Positions 50,692-59,780 are shown, counted from the stretch's first letter. The stretch: 64,000 nt of DNA from Exiguobacterium sp. s124 (GCF_018617485.1 NZ_JACSKH010000001.1:620001-684000), one strand, 5' to 3'. The notes: generated from the letters alone by a model not told the origin. A program made the numbers and translations.

Positions 50692-51983
50692 GAGGAATCG
50701 CCTCCTTGTTTATGTCCGCCAATTAAACGTTGGCGCGTCCGGAGCGGACTGTCTTTTAGTAGGCTCGACGCCGGTCGGATTGTACCGCGACCGAACCGGA
50801 CGTTCAAACCATCAATCAAATCGAGGAAGTCGAGCCGTTTCGCCTTCGCCCATTCGTCTTCGAAGAATGACAATTGGACATGATCGCTCCGTGGCTCGAG
50901 TTTGCCGAGGGCGACCGAGACGTAGCGGACGGCCTCTGTCTCTTCCCAGCCGTCTAAAAATAGCTGCAACAAGATTGGGAGAAACTCTTGCTCGTCCGCT
51001 GTGAAGCGGGGGAGCTTCTTTTGTTTACTGAACCCACCCCGGTCGCTTGTCCGCGTATAGCGCACCCCGAGATGGATCGTCCCGCCGACGAGTCCCGCTT
51101 GCCGGGTCCGCATCCCGACTTCGACCGCAATCGCCTGTAAGACGAGCCGGATTGAGGAATACGTCGCGTAATCTTTCATGAGGGTGATTCCGTGTCCGAT
51201 CGACTTCGGTCGCGTCCGTTTTGCCCCGAACAACGAACTCGCCGGCAAGATGGTGGGGGACTCGTCGATGCCCCAGGCGTGATGCCAGAGTTCGGCGCCG
51301 ATGACGCCAAATTTTTCATGCAACACGTCGAGCGGATAACGGGAGAGGTCACCGATCGTGAAGATGCCGAGCCGCTGCAGGTGGAACGCCATCTTCGTCC
51401 CGACGCCCCACATCTTTTCAATCGGAGCCGGATGAATCAGTCGCTCGACGTCGTGGAGGAGACAGGTGGCGACCCCTTTCTTTTTCGCATGCAAGTCGAG
51501 CACGAGCTTGGCGAGGACGTTGTTCGGTCCGATGCCGATCGTCACGGGGATACCCGTATAGCGAAAAATCGTCGCACGCATGAGGTGGGCGACGTGCTCG
51601 TCACTTCCGAACAGCCGCTCCGTCCCGGTCATGTCGACGAGCGTCTCGTCAATCGAATAGACGCGAATCGCTTCGGGTGGGGCGAACTGATGGAGGATGT
51701 GGATAATTTGGATCGAGACGTTCAAATAATGACTCATCCGCGCCTCGGCATACAAAACGTCCCGACGTTCGTGCCACGGAAGGCGGTCGATATGGAAACG
51801 ACGCGACCCGGTCTTGATGCCGAGCTGTTTCATCTTCGGGGTCGCCGCAAGGACGAGTGCCCCGCTGTCCTGTAGATTCGAGAGGACGACGAGCTTCGTA
51901 TGGTAAGGATTTTTGTTGCGCGCGGCACACTCGCAACTGGCATAGAACGAGACGCTGTCGATACAAAAGATTCGTCTGCGCAT
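50688..51983 (-). CDS. Y-family DNA polymerase (UvrX/UmuC-like)
   Basis: A 431-residue translesion polymerase. The palm motif [13 protein letters not shown] and the catalytic [12 protein letters not shown] are visible, followed by helix-hairpin-helix elements ([18 protein letters not shown]) and a little-finger domain. ATG 51983 follows AAAGGAGTGG; an in-frame start at 52043 lies upstream of the SOS box and is rejected. First gene of an SOS-controlled operon with the YolD-like gene. Confidence 0.92.
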   Translation of the reverse strand: MRRRIFCIDSVSFYASCECAARNKNPYHTKLVVLSNLQDSGALVLAATPKMKQLGIKTGSRRFHIDRLPWHERRDVLYAEARMSHYLNVSIQIIHILHQFAPPEAIRVYSIDETLVDMTGTERLFGSDEHVAHLMRATIFRYTGIPVTIGIGPNNVLAKLVLDLHAKKKGVATCLLHDVERLIHPAPIEKMWGVGTKMAFHLQRLGIFTIGDLSRYPLDVLHEKFGVIGAELWHHAWGIDESPTILPASSLFGAKRTRPKSIGHGITLMKDYATYSSIRLVLQAIAVEVGMRTRQAGLVGGTIHLGVRYTRTSDRGGFSKQKKLPRFTADEQEFLPILLQLFLDGWEETEAVRYVSVALGKLEPRSDHVQLSFFEDEWAKAKRLDFLDLIDGLNVRFGRGTIRPASSLLKDSPLRTRQRLIGGHKQGGDSS

Positions 51984-52002
51984 CGTCACCACTCCTTTTT
52001 TA

Positions 52003-52016
52003 CGAACAAATGTTCT
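52003..52016 (-). promoter_or_regulatory. LexA (SOS) box of the polymerase-yolD operon
   Basis: On the minus strand AGAACATTTGTTCG differs at two positions from CGAACATATGTTCG. It lies 20 bases upstream of the start codon, where it would block transcription. Confidence 0.87.
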
Positions 52017-52103
52017 GTTTTTCTCATCGTAACACGGTCTCACGCCGTCTCAAATAGTGAATTGAAAATATTTTTACAAAGACTTTTTGAAAATGGAGAT
52101 AAA

Positions 52104-52260
52104 TTATAATGGAGGCGCAACTTCTCCAAGCGTAGAAGTGAGCTTTCGTCTTTTATAGAGAAACTCTTCGAAGATCTATAGATATGGATTATTCACTGTT
52201 CGTACACAACCTGAACAGGAAGATAGACCTAATTTCTGTAAAGGAAATTAGGTCTTTTTT
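52104..52260 (+). other. Promoter-like and terminator-bounded gap; candidate small RNA
   Basis: TATAAT near 52104 in the 52.02-52.35 kb gap is followed by a region with a hairpin (ACTTCT/AGAAGT) and only an eight-codon frame (MEAQLLQA). It ends in a perfect terminator stem AGACCTAATTTC/GAAATTAGGTCT with six T at 52225-52260. No gene explains this terminator. No good -35 is seen. Confidence 0.35.
52225..52260 (+). terminator. Orphan rho-independent terminator
   Basis: A 12-bp perfect stem with a seven-base loop and a T run, not preceded by a recognisable gene on this strand. Confidence 0.85.
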
Positions 52261-52347
52261 ATACAAAATTTTAATAGAAGGTCAACGAGGCTGGTGTTAT
52301 ATTGAGTATGGTTAGACACTTATCAACCAGACAAAGGGGACAATCAC

Positions 52348-54633
52348 ATGAAAAGTGCAATGAAATGGTCGATCGCGACCGCGCTCGTATTACCAACCGT
52401 TTTACCGCTACAGGCACCAAACGTTTTGGCAGAAGTCGACGAGGATATCGTCAAGCTCCGTTTCTTAGAGACGACAGACTTACATACGAACATCACGAAC
52501 TATGACTACTTCCAAGACAAGGTCGACAATACGATCGGGTTGACGAAAGTCGCGACACTCATCAATGAACATCGTACAGCCGCTGGGGAATCGAACACGT
52601 TCTTGTTCGATAACGGCGATACGATTCAAGGGACACCGTTTGGCGACTACGTCCGTGAGCTTCAAGCTGGGAAAAATGAAGCGTTCGAGCATCCGATGTA
52701 TAAGGCGATGGCAGCACTCAACTATGACGCCGTCACGCTCGGGAACCACGAGTTCAACTTCGGTCTCGAATTCTTGTACAACGCGATGGAAGGATCGAAA
52801 GGGAAGCTCCGTTTCGTCAACTCGAACGTCAAAGATTTAGAGGGCAACCCGATCGTCTCGAAGTTCAACGTGGATGGACAAGAGGTCCAGATCATCGAAC
52901 GGACGGTCACAGACTTGGACGGGGAAACACATACAATCAAAGTCGGTGTGTTCGGTGTCGTTCCGCCGAAAATCATGTCATGGGATTCAGGGAACCTACA
53001 AGGTCGTGTGACGGCGGAGGACATCATCCCATCGGCGCGTGAATCGGTTCAAAAATTGAAAGACCAGGGAGCAGACGTCGTCGTCGCACTCGCGCACTCA
53101 GGCATTGGCGAAAGTGCAGCACTTGCGGACGAACAACTCGACAGCGAAGAGAACGTCGGGTATGCGCTCACGAAGATTGACGGGCTCGACATGGTCATGA
53201 CGGGACACCAGCACGGTCGCTTCCCGGATGCGAAAGGTATGTTCGCCTCGTTCCCGAACGTCGATATGACAAAAGGGACGATCAACGGGAAACCGGTCGT
53301 CATGGCGAACAACCAAGGGAAAGACCTCGGTGTCATCGATTTCGAACTCGAGCTCGTCGACGGCAAATGGCAGATTCTTGACGCATCGGCCGCACTCGAC
53401 ACGGTGACGGCTGATACAGCGGTCGACCCGACGATCCAAGCGTTGATTGAAGACGACCACTTGGCGACAATCGACTACATCAACCAGCCGGTCGGACAGA
53501 TTCAAGACGATATTCAAAGCTACTTCGCGCTCGTTCGTGATGATGCATCGGTCCAGTTCGTGACGAACGCACAGAAATGGTACGTCGAGAAAGAACTCGA
53601 GACGAACCCGGAACTTTCACCGTATAAAGGTCTGCCACTCTTGTCGGCAGGGGCACCGTTCAAAGCGGGCGGTCGTGAGTTGACGGACGCGAGCTATTAC
53701 ACGAACATCCCGAAAGGTCAAATCGCCTTGAAGAACGTGGCGGACCTATATGTCTATCCGAACACGCTCGAAGTCGTCAAAGTGACAGGGAAAGACGTCA
53801 TGGACTGGCTCGAGATGTCAGCGGGGGCATATGACCAAATCGAGGCGGATGGGGAAAACCTCCTCAACCTCCAGTTCCGTAGCTATAACTTCGACGTCCT
53901 CGACGGCTTGACGTATGAAATCGACGTTACAGGACCAGCGAAGTTCGATGTCGGCGGGAAGCTCGTCAACGAGAACGCCAACCGTGTGAAGAACGTTGAA
54001 TATAACGGGCAACCGATCACGATGGACCAAGAGTTCTTAGTCGCGACGAACAACTATCGTGCAGGGTCGTCTTCATTCCCAGGTCTCGGTGGCGGGAAGA
54101 ACATCGTCTATCGTTCAGCGTATGAGACACGTAACGTCATCTCGGACTATATCGTGTCGAGCGGCAGCAACTTGGACTATAAAGCCGACAACAACTGGAA
54201 GATTGTCGCGGACGCGAAACGTTCTGTGACATTTGAGACAGCAGATGCCGGCAAGCAGTACTTGAACCTTTACGAAGGTATCGAAGCGACAGACGTGACA
54301 CGTGCGGACGCAGCCGGGCGTCTCTTCCGGACGTATACGCTCGGTCTCGAGCCGACAGCACCAGAGTTCGTGTTAAATCTCACAGTGGATACGATCAAAC
54401 CGGGTGCGAAACGCGTGACGGGAATGACAGCCCCTGGAGCAGACGTGACGCTTCGCGATGGCAATCGCGTCTTGGCTGAGACGGTCGCGAATGAGAACGG
54501 AGAATACGTACTGTCTGTCAAACCGCTCAAACTTCGCCAAACGGTGGAAGTCGTCAGTGAAAAAGAAGGTCAGACGAAGTCAGAAATGAAAGTCGTTGGT
54601 GCCGGTCACGTCGGTGAACCTGCACTTCGTTAA
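52348..54633 (+). CDS. Secreted bifunctional 2',3'-cyclic nucleotide phosphodiesterase/3'-nucleotidase (CpdB-like)
   Basis: A 761-residue extracellular enzyme. The signal peptide MKSAMKWSIATALVLPTVLP ends near VLAE. The metallophosphatase domain (about 35-340) carries the first metal motif in TTDLHTN, the GNHEFNFG motif, and ALAHSGIGE and MTGHQHG. The 5'-nucleotidase C-terminal domain spans about 395-610. A final Ig-like beta domain (about 670-755, PGADVTLRDGNRVLAETV) follows. No LPXTG or SLH anchor is present, so release to the medium is likely. It salvages extracellular nucleotides or cyclic nucleotides. ATG 52348 follows AAAGGGGA. Confidence 0.9.
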   Translation: MKSAMKWSIATALVLPTVLPLQAPNVLAEVDEDIVKLRFLETTDLHTNITNYDYFQDKVDNTIGLTKVATLINEHRTAAGESNTFLFDNGDTIQGTPFGDYVRELQAGKNEAFEHPMYKAMAALNYDAVTLGNHEFNFGLEFLYNAMEGSKGKLRFVNSNVKDLEGNPIVSKFNVDGQEVQIIERTVTDLDGETHTIKVGVFGVVPPKIMSWDSGNLQGRVTAEDIIPSARESVQKLKDQGADVVVALAHSGIGESAALADEQLDSEENVGYALTKIDGLDMVMTGHQHGRFPDAKGMFASFPNVDMTKGTINGKPVVMANNQGKDLGVIDFELELVDGKWQILDASAALDTVTADTAVDPTIQALIEDDHLATIDYINQPVGQIQDDIQSYFALVRDDASVQFVTNAQKWYVEKELETNPELSPYKGLPLLSAGAPFKAGGRELTDASYYTNIPKGQIALKNVADLYVYPNTLEVVKVTGKDVMDWLEMSAGAYDQIEADGENLLNLQFRSYNFDVLDGLTYEIDVTGPAKFDVGGKLVNENANRVKNVEYNGQPITMDQEFLVATNNYRAGSSSFPGLGGGKNIVYRSAYETRNVISDYIVSSGSNLDYKADNNWKIVADAKRSVTFETADAGKQYLNLYEGIEATDVTRADAAGRLFRTYTLGLEPTAPEFVLNLTVDTIKPGAKRVTGMTAPGADVTLRDGNRVLAETVANENGEYVLSVKPLKLRQTVEVVSEKEGQTKSEMKVVGAGHVGEPALR

Positions 54634-54637
54634 TTGG

Positions 54638-54669
54638 AAATGAGCTTCCTGAATGGGGGCTCATTTTTT
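54638..54669 (+). terminator. Terminator of the CpdB-like gene
   Basis: AAATGAGC pairs with GCTCATTT over a 13-base loop, then T residues. Confidence 0.78.
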
Positions 54670-54685
54670 GTGGCAAAAATGTGAA

Positions 54686-54743
54686 TGAAAACCCTTACAA
54701 TATATAAAATCTTCTTGTATAATCAATCATGTAATCGGTTACA
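54686..54743 (+). promoter_or_regulatory. cstA promoter with two cre sites
   Basis: TATAAT at 54718-54723 is the -10, with TTACAA at 54695-54700 as a weak -35. TGAAAACCCTTACA (54686-54699, one mismatch to cre) covers the -35. TGTAATCGGTTACA (54730-54743, perfect cre) lies just past the start point. A further TGTAA at 54751 extends the inverted repeat. Double repression by CcpA is inferred. Confidence 0.8.
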
Positions 54744-54808
54744 TGACACGTGTAAACCGAAGAGCTGACGGGGATCAGCTACATATGGACGGAAAAGGGG
54801 ACTGACAG

Positions 54809-56251
54809 ATGATTACATTCTTTGTCGCACTCGCACTACTTTTGGTCGGGTATTTGGTATATGGTCGTTACGTCGAGAAGACGTTCGGCATCAAGGAAGA
54901 GCGGACGACGCCCGCTTACGCTTCCCAGGACGGCATCGATTACGTGCCGATGGGTAAAAAACGGAACTCGATGATTCAATTATTGAACATCGCCGGTGTC
55001 GGACCGATTTTTGGACCGATCATGGGGGCGCTCTACGGACCGGTCGCATTTCTCTGGATCGTCTTCGGGTCAATCTTTGCCGGGGCGGTACACGACTATT
55101 TGACAGGAATGATTTCCCTTCGGAATAACGGGGCACACTTACCACAACTAGCGGAGAAGTTCCTCGGACGCTCGCTCCGCCATATCGTCAACGGATTCGC
55201 ACTTTTACTTCTTTTACTCGTCGGAACGGTGTTCGTCACGTCTCCGAGTAACATGATCAACAACTTGTTTGATGGAAATGCATCGACGCTCATGTTCGTC
55301 ATTTTCGCTGTGTTCGCCTACTATATCTTGGCGACACTCCTCCCGGTCGATAAGATCATCGGGCGCATCTACCCGTTCTTCGGGGCGCTTCTTGTCGTCA
55401 GTGCGATCGGGATCGCGGTCAGCTTGTTCGCACAAGGTTACCAAATCCCAGAAATGACATTGACGAACATGCACCCGGACGGCTTACCGATTTGGCCGCT
55501 CCTCTTCTTCACGATCTCATGTGGGGCGCTCTCTGGCTTCCACGCGACACAGTCGCCGATCATCTCGCGGACGACGATGAAAGAGAGCAACGGCCGTTCT
55601 ATTTTCTACGGTATGATGATCGCCGAAGCCGTCATCGCGATGATTTGGGCCGGGGCTGCGATGGCGATCTTTGAGCCAGGTGAATTGCTTGGACTCATCA
55701 ACTCAGGGACGCCGGCACTCGTCGTCCAAGAAGTGGCGACACTCATGCTTGGTAGCATCGGTGGGACGCTTGCGATTCTCGGGGTTATCGTCTTGCCAAT
55801 CACGTCAGGTGATACGGCATTCCGTAGTGCCCGTATGATTATCGCGGACTACTTGTCGATTGCGCAGAAGAAATTCTCGTCACGCCTCTGGATCGCACTT
55901 CCGCTCTTCGCGATCTCATACGTGCTCACGAATATGGACTTCCAGATGCTTTGGCAATACTTCAACTGGGCGAACCAGACGACGGCAGTCATCGCACTGT
56001 TCGTCGGGGCGATGTATCTCTACATTAAAGGGAAGAACCATTACATCGCGCTCCTTCCGGGGACGTTCATGTTGTATGCGGTCTGGTTCTACATTTTGAC
56101 GGCACCGATCGGCTTCAAGCTTGACGGAGTCCTTCCGTATGTCATTTCAACACTCGGTACATTGACGCTTCTCGTCTTGTTCCACAAACGGGCACGCGCG
56201 ATGCGGGCTGCACAAATGGAATGTGACATTCCGGTGAAAGAAGTCGCATAA
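54809..56251 (+). CDS. cstA: Carbon starvation protein CstA family (pyruvate/peptide transporter)
   Basis: A 480-residue protein with about 13 membrane segments. The family signature LLNIAGVGPIFGPIMGALYGP is near residue 55, SGFHATQSPIISRT is in the middle, and the tail is basic and short. This is the shorter CstA form; E. coli CstA is about 700 residues. CstA proteins take up pyruvate or peptides when preferred carbon is exhausted. The ATG follows AAAAGGGG. The two cre sites upstream fit strong catabolite repression. Confidence 0.93.
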   Translation: MITFFVALALLLVGYLVYGRYVEKTFGIKEERTTPAYASQDGIDYVPMGKKRNSMIQLLNIAGVGPIFGPIMGALYGPVAFLWIVFGSIFAGAVHDYLTGMISLRNNGAHLPQLAEKFLGRSLRHIVNGFALLLLLLVGTVFVTSPSNMINNLFDGNASTLMFVIFAVFAYYILATLLPVDKIIGRIYPFFGALLVVSAIGIAVSLFAQGYQIPEMTLTNMHPDGLPIWPLLFFTISCGALSGFHATQSPIISRTTMKESNGRSIFYGMMIAEAVIAMIWAGAAMAIFEPGELLGLINSGTPALVVQEVATLMLGSIGGTLAILGVIVLPITSGDTAFRSARMIIADYLSIAQKKFSSRLWIALPLFAISYVLTNMDFQMLWQYFNWANQTTAVIALFVGAMYLYIKGKNHYIALLPGTFMLYAVWFYILTAPIGFKLDGVLPYVISTLGTLTLLVLFHKRARAMRAAQMECDIPVKEVA

Positions 56252-56256
56252 TCTCG

Positions 56257-56286
56257 ACACGGGCTAATCGGTAGCCCGTGTTTTTG
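56257..56286 (+). terminator. Terminator of cstA
   Basis: ACACGGGCTA pairs perfectly with TAGCCCGTGT around ATCGG, then T residues. Confidence 0.9.
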
Positions 56287-56346
56287 ATTGCGTTCAAATA
56301 GGGAAATGTCCATACTAGAGGGAACAGTTATGGAAGGTGGGAGCAT

Positions 56347-57018
56347 ATGAAACAAGAACAACTCAAAGAGATGCTCCATGCCGACACGCTCGGGGAAGAG
56401 ATTGCGAGCGCGATCACGCACGGCTTAGGAGTCATCTTCAGTATCGTCGCCCTCGTCTTGCTCGTCATGAGTGCGACGGAAAGTGGGAGCACGTGGAACG
56501 TCACGGCGGTCAGCGTGTTCGGGGTATCGATGATCTTACTTTACCTCTTCTCGACACTCATGCACGCCATTCCGCATCCACGGGCGAAGCGGGTGCTGCA
56601 AGTGTTCGACCATGCGGGCATTTACTTACTCATCGCCGGAAGTTATACACCGTTCGCCCTCGTGACGCTTCACGGGACGCTCGGCTGGACGTTGTTCGGG
56701 ATCGTGTGGGGAGTGGCGATTCTCGGAATCATCTGGAAACTATTTTCGACCGGGAAGTACATGTGGGTGTCAAACGTGACATACCTCGCACTCGGCTGGA
56801 TCTGCATCATTGCCATCCGTCCGCTCTATGAATCACTCGGGCATCAAGGGTTCATGCTTCTCCTCGCCGGAGGGATTGCTTATTCGGTCGGCATTGTGTT
56901 TTATGTGTGGCAAAAACTGCCGTTCAATCATGCGATTTGGCACTTGTTCGTCTTAGCGGGAAGTGTGTTCATCTTCCTCAGTATTCTGCTCTATGTCGCA
57001 CCTTCGACAAGCCTATAA
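56347..57018 (+). CDS. Hemolysin III family membrane protein (HlyIII/YqfA-like)
   Basis: A 223-residue member of the seven-membrane-segment PAQR/HlyIII family. The conserved GEEIASAITHGLG is at the N-terminus; the metal-binding histidines of the family include those in YLFSTLMHA, VFDHAGIYLLIAGSYTP and HAIWHLFVL. ATG 56347 follows GAAGGTGGG. Despite the name, a toxin role is not implied; the family is linked to membrane lipid homeostasis. Confidence 0.9.
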   Translation: MKQEQLKEMLHADTLGEEIASAITHGLGVIFSIVALVLLVMSATESGSTWNVTAVSVFGVSMILLYLFSTLMHAIPHPRAKRVLQVFDHAGIYLLIAGSYTPFALVTLHGTLGWTLFGIVWGVAILGIIWKLFSTGKYMWVSNVTYLALGWICIIAIRPLYESLGHQGFMLLLAGGIAYSVGIVFYVWQKLPFNHAIWHLFVLAGSVFIFLSILLYVAPSTSL

Positions 57019-57050
57019 GACAGCCGTCCTACGGGGCGTCTGTCTTTTTT
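57017..57050 (+). terminator. Terminator of the hemolysin III gene
   Basis: AAGACAGCCG pairs with CGTCTGTCTT (one mismatch), followed by a T run. Confidence 0.75.
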
Positions 57051-57071
57051 GAAAAGTTGGGAAGAAAGTGC

Positions 57072-57085
57072 TGAAAACGGTTACA
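57072..57085 (+). promoter_or_regulatory. cre (CcpA) site of proline dehydrogenase
   Basis: TGAAAACGGTTACA matches the cre consensus TGWAANCGNTNWCA at every position. It lies about 90 bases before the start codon, in the promoter area. A CATAAT at 57115-57120 may be the -10. Confidence 0.8.
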
Positions 57086-57175
57086 AAAATACAGACGAAT
57101 TGACGTTTGTGTGTCATAATAATTGCAGACATCATCATAGAGATAGATGGGTGTAAAAGTAAGGGGGAAAATCAG

Positions 57176-58093
57176 ATGGAAAAAGTGTTGCGCGATGGAT
57201 TTATCTACATGTCACAAAACAAAACACTCAACAGTTTGGCAAAAAAATATGGCCTACGATTTGGTGCATCACGCTTTGTAGCAGGGGAAGACTTTAAGGC
57301 TTCCGTTTCGACAATTCGCGAGTTGAACGCGAAAGGGTTGTCGGTCACGGTCGATCACCTCGGGGAATTTATTAAAACGGTCGAGGAAGCGAATACGAAT
57401 CGAGACGAAATTATTCGTGCGATTGAAATTATGGCAGAAGAGCAATTAGATGCCTACATGTCCCTTAAATTGACGTCACTTGGCTTCGACATCTCGGACG
57501 AGTTGATTGAAGACAACATGCGTCAAATTTTGACGGTCGCACAAAGAGTCGGGGTCTTTGTGGCCATCGATATGGAAGACGAGCAGCGTTGTGAGAAGAC
57601 GCTCGAATTGTTCAAGAAGCTGAAGGCTGAATTTGACGGTCTCGGGACGGTCATTCAGTCATACTTGTATCGCTCGGAAGATGACATCAATCACCTCGCG
57701 CCGCTTAAGCCGAACCTCCGAATCGTCAAAGGGGCATACAAAGAGCCGGCGACGGTCGCGTTCCCTGAAAAAGAAGACGTCGACCATAACTATGTGAAGC
57801 TCGTCAAGCTCCATCTTGCGAACGGAAACTACGCATCCATCGCGACACACGATGATCATATGATTGACGCCGTCATCGAGCACGTCAAAGAAAACAACAT
57901 TCCACTCGACCAGTTCGAGTTCCAGATGCTATACGGTATCCGCGTCGAGCGTCAACTCGAGCTCGTGCGCCAAGGATACAAAGTCCGCGTCTACGTGCCA
58001 TACGGCCGTGACTGGTACGGTTACTTCATGCGCCGCCTCGCGGAGCGCCCGGCGAACGTGGCGTTCGTGTTAAAAGGAATGGTCAAGAAATGA
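57176..58093 (+). CDS. Proline dehydrogenase
   Basis: A 305-residue FAD enzyme oxidising proline to pyrroline-5-carboxylate, the monofunctional Gram-positive form (PutB/FadM type). Signatures are VAIDMEDE, QSYLYRSEDD, RIVKGAYKEP, ATHDDHM, and the C-terminal PYGRDWYGYFMRRLAERP. ATG 57176 follows AAGGGGG; upstream in-frame codons are untranslated. No pyrroline-5-carboxylate dehydrogenase is adjacent, so the second step is encoded elsewhere. Controlled by CcpA, judging by the cre site. Confidence 0.95.
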   Translation: MEKVLRDGFIYMSQNKTLNSLAKKYGLRFGASRFVAGEDFKASVSTIRELNAKGLSVTVDHLGEFIKTVEEANTNRDEIIRAIEIMAEEQLDAYMSLKLTSLGFDISDELIEDNMRQILTVAQRVGVFVAIDMEDEQRCEKTLELFKKLKAEFDGLGTVIQSYLYRSEDDINHLAPLKPNLRIVKGAYKEPATVAFPEKEDVDHNYVKLVKLHLANGNYASIATHDDHMIDAVIEHVKENNIPLDQFEFQMLYGIRVERQLELVRQGYKVRVYVPYGRDWYGYFMRRLAERPANVAFVLKGMVKK

Positions 58094-58134
58094 GAAAAGC
58101 ACGAACGTCCGTCAAAGGATGTTCGTGCTTTTTT
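58094..58134 (+). terminator. Terminator of proline dehydrogenase
   Basis: AAAGCACGAACGTCC pairs with GGATGTTCGTGCTTT around GTCAAA, then T residues. Confidence 0.9.
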
Positions 58135-58147
58135 AATGTGTTCTCTA

Positions 58148-58480
58148 TTATTTGATGACATCGATTCGTTCGGCCTTCCCTATAGCGGAGGTATTGTCAG
58201 TTGTGGATTCGTTTAACCAAATGTTGACCTCGAGTGGACTGTGCAATCGCTCCATCTCGTCATTCAAATCGGACATATCTACCCAAACTTGTCCATCGGA
58301 TTGATCATCAACTAACATCATCCTCTTCTCAACATTCACTTCTACAATCTTCCCTTGAAGATCGACCTCGCTATAATCTTTGTCTTGAATGGAAGAACAG
58401 CCTGCGATTAAACCGAAACAGAGTGGGACTACAAGGAGCAAACTGATTCGTTCTTTGAAGAAAATCATATCGTGGTTCAT
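58148..58480 (-). CDS. Small lipoprotein of unknown function
   Basis: A 110-residue protein with a signal sequence ending in the lipobox LIAGC, so it should be processed by Lgt (encoded in this window) and anchored outside. The mature part is an acidic beta domain (GKIVEVNVEKRMMLVDD) resembling a small OB-like fold, but no family is recognised. ATG 58480 follows AAGGAGGA. Probably co-transcribed with the next upstream gene (58507). Confidence 0.65.
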   Translation of the reverse strand: MNHDMIFFKERISLLLVVPLCFGLIAGCSSIQDKDYSEVDLQGKIVEVNVEKRMMLVDDQSDGQVWVDMSDLNDEMERLHSPLEVNIWLNESTTDNTSAIGKAERIDVIK

Positions 58481-58506
58481 GAATGAATGTTCCTCCTTAA
58501 CCGAAG

Positions 58507-59070
58507 TCATACATTTGGTGAGGTAGACAAATATTTTTCCAGTGTCTGATCGATTTCAAGCTGTTCAGCTTCACTGATTCCTTGTCTTGCTTTTGGGATG
58601 ATCAGTGCCTCATCTTCTTCATAATACAAGAAGCGATATGTCTCGTCTTCGTTCACTTTTTTGATGGATGCCCATGGAACTTGAGTCGTTCGATGAATGT
58701 TTGTACTAACAGAATGGACTTCGACGTGAGTCTCATAAAATTGAAGAGTGGTCTCTTTTGGCCAAGTCTGACTCTTTTGCAAGAAACGACGATTTAGTCG
58801 CAACATATATGGTGCGTACAAATCATTTAAAAGTGGCGTCAGCAAGAGTGCGAACAAAAATCCGACGGTGACGGCAGTCAATATATGTAATGCGGTCGAC
58901 TCAGGTCGATACGGGAAAAAGAGTGTCCCTACATACCCGATGCCAATCAGAATGGCGCGCATATATTTCATCCATACCTTGCGTCTTCGTTCATGTTCTT
59001 CAGTGTGATGGATCAATTCTTTTTGAAAAGATACGGCATCTTCTACTGTCATTTGATACGTGAACGTCAA
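58507..59070 (-). CDS. YcxB-like membrane protein, copy 1
   Basis: A 187-residue protein with two central membrane segments (about 40-60 and 67-90) and a C-terminal YcxB-like domain (VEVHSVSTNIHRTTQVPWASI, then YEEDEALIIPKARQGISEAE). The start at TTG 59070 is inferred from AAAGGAG eight bases upstream and from the match to the paralogue's N-terminus. Paralogous to the next gene, so a tandem duplication. Confidence 0.7.
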   Translation of the reverse strand: MTFTYQMTVEDAVSFQKELIHHTEEHERRRKVWMKYMRAILIGIGYVGTLFFPYRPESTALHILTAVTVGFLFALLLTPLLNDLYAPYMLRLNRRFLQKSQTWPKETTLQFYETHVEVHSVSTNIHRTTQVPWASIKKVNEDETYRFLYYEEDEALIIPKARQGISEAEQLEIDQTLEKYLSTSPNV

Positions 59071-59118
59071 GTCGTTCACTCCTTTCAAACTTCTTTGTCA
59101 ATCAGCATATTAATCTGA

Positions 59119-59661
59119 TTACTTTTTGATATGTAGACGGTCTTGTAACCATCGATTGATTTCAGTTTGGTCGATTTCACTGATTCCGTGATTCCGCTTT
59201 GGGATGATAAACACTTCATTTGTCTGGAAATATAAATAGCGGTTTGTTTCATCTTCACTCATATTTTGAATCGCTTCCCATGCCACGTGTATGTGTTTGG
59301 TTACGTTATGGTGAATTGAATGAAATTCAATACCGCTTTCACTTAAGTGTAAGGTGACTTTTCTTGGCCATTTCGTATTCGTTTTTATAATTGACCGAGT
59401 TTGTCGAAGAACGATTTTTTGGTAGAGTTTCGCGATGAATGGTAAAAGCAACAACCCGATGATCAAGCTTCCGACTAGTGGGTATAAAGCATTCTGTTGA
59501 GGAAATACATTAACCAATAATAAAATCCCATAAAAAATGGCGAGTATTTCTACGACAACAGTAAAGGCAATGCGCTTTTTTTTATGAATTTCTAAATGGG
59601 AAACAGAATTTTTCTGGAGAGCGAAAAAATCGTGTTCCGTTAAGTAATAGTGAGTGGTCAA
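59119..59661 (-). CDS. YcxB-like membrane protein, copy 2
   Basis: A 180-residue protein with the same layout as the preceding paralogue: N-terminal YYLTEHDFFALQ, two membrane segments, and a C-terminal domain ending NEVFIIPKRNHGISEIDQTEINRWL. First gene of a probable three-gene operon with copy 1 and the lipoprotein. Function unknown; YcxB domains are uncharacterised. Confidence 0.72.
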   Translation of the reverse strand: MTTHYYLTEHDFFALQKNSVSHLEIHKKKRIAFTVVVEILAIFYGILLLVNVFPQQNALYPLVGSLIIGLLLLPFIAKLYQKIVLRQTRSIIKTNTKWPRKVTLHLSESGIEFHSIHHNVTKHIHVAWEAIQNMSEDETNRYLYFQTNEVFIIPKRNHGISEIDQTEINRWLQDRLHIKK

Positions 59662-59746
59662 TACGTTTCCTCCATTCTATATAAAGTGGTAATCTCTTCC
59701 TTATTAAAACATAGAAAAGATGGAGAAGGGAAACAAAAGGAACGAA

Positions 59747-59774
59747 TAAAAAAGACCCAGCAATCGCTGAGTCT
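59747..59774 (-). terminator. Terminator of the SDR oxidoreductase gene
   Basis: On the minus strand AGACTCAGC pairs with GCTGGGTCT around GATT, then T residues. Confidence 0.85.
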
Positions 59775-59780
59775 CACGCA

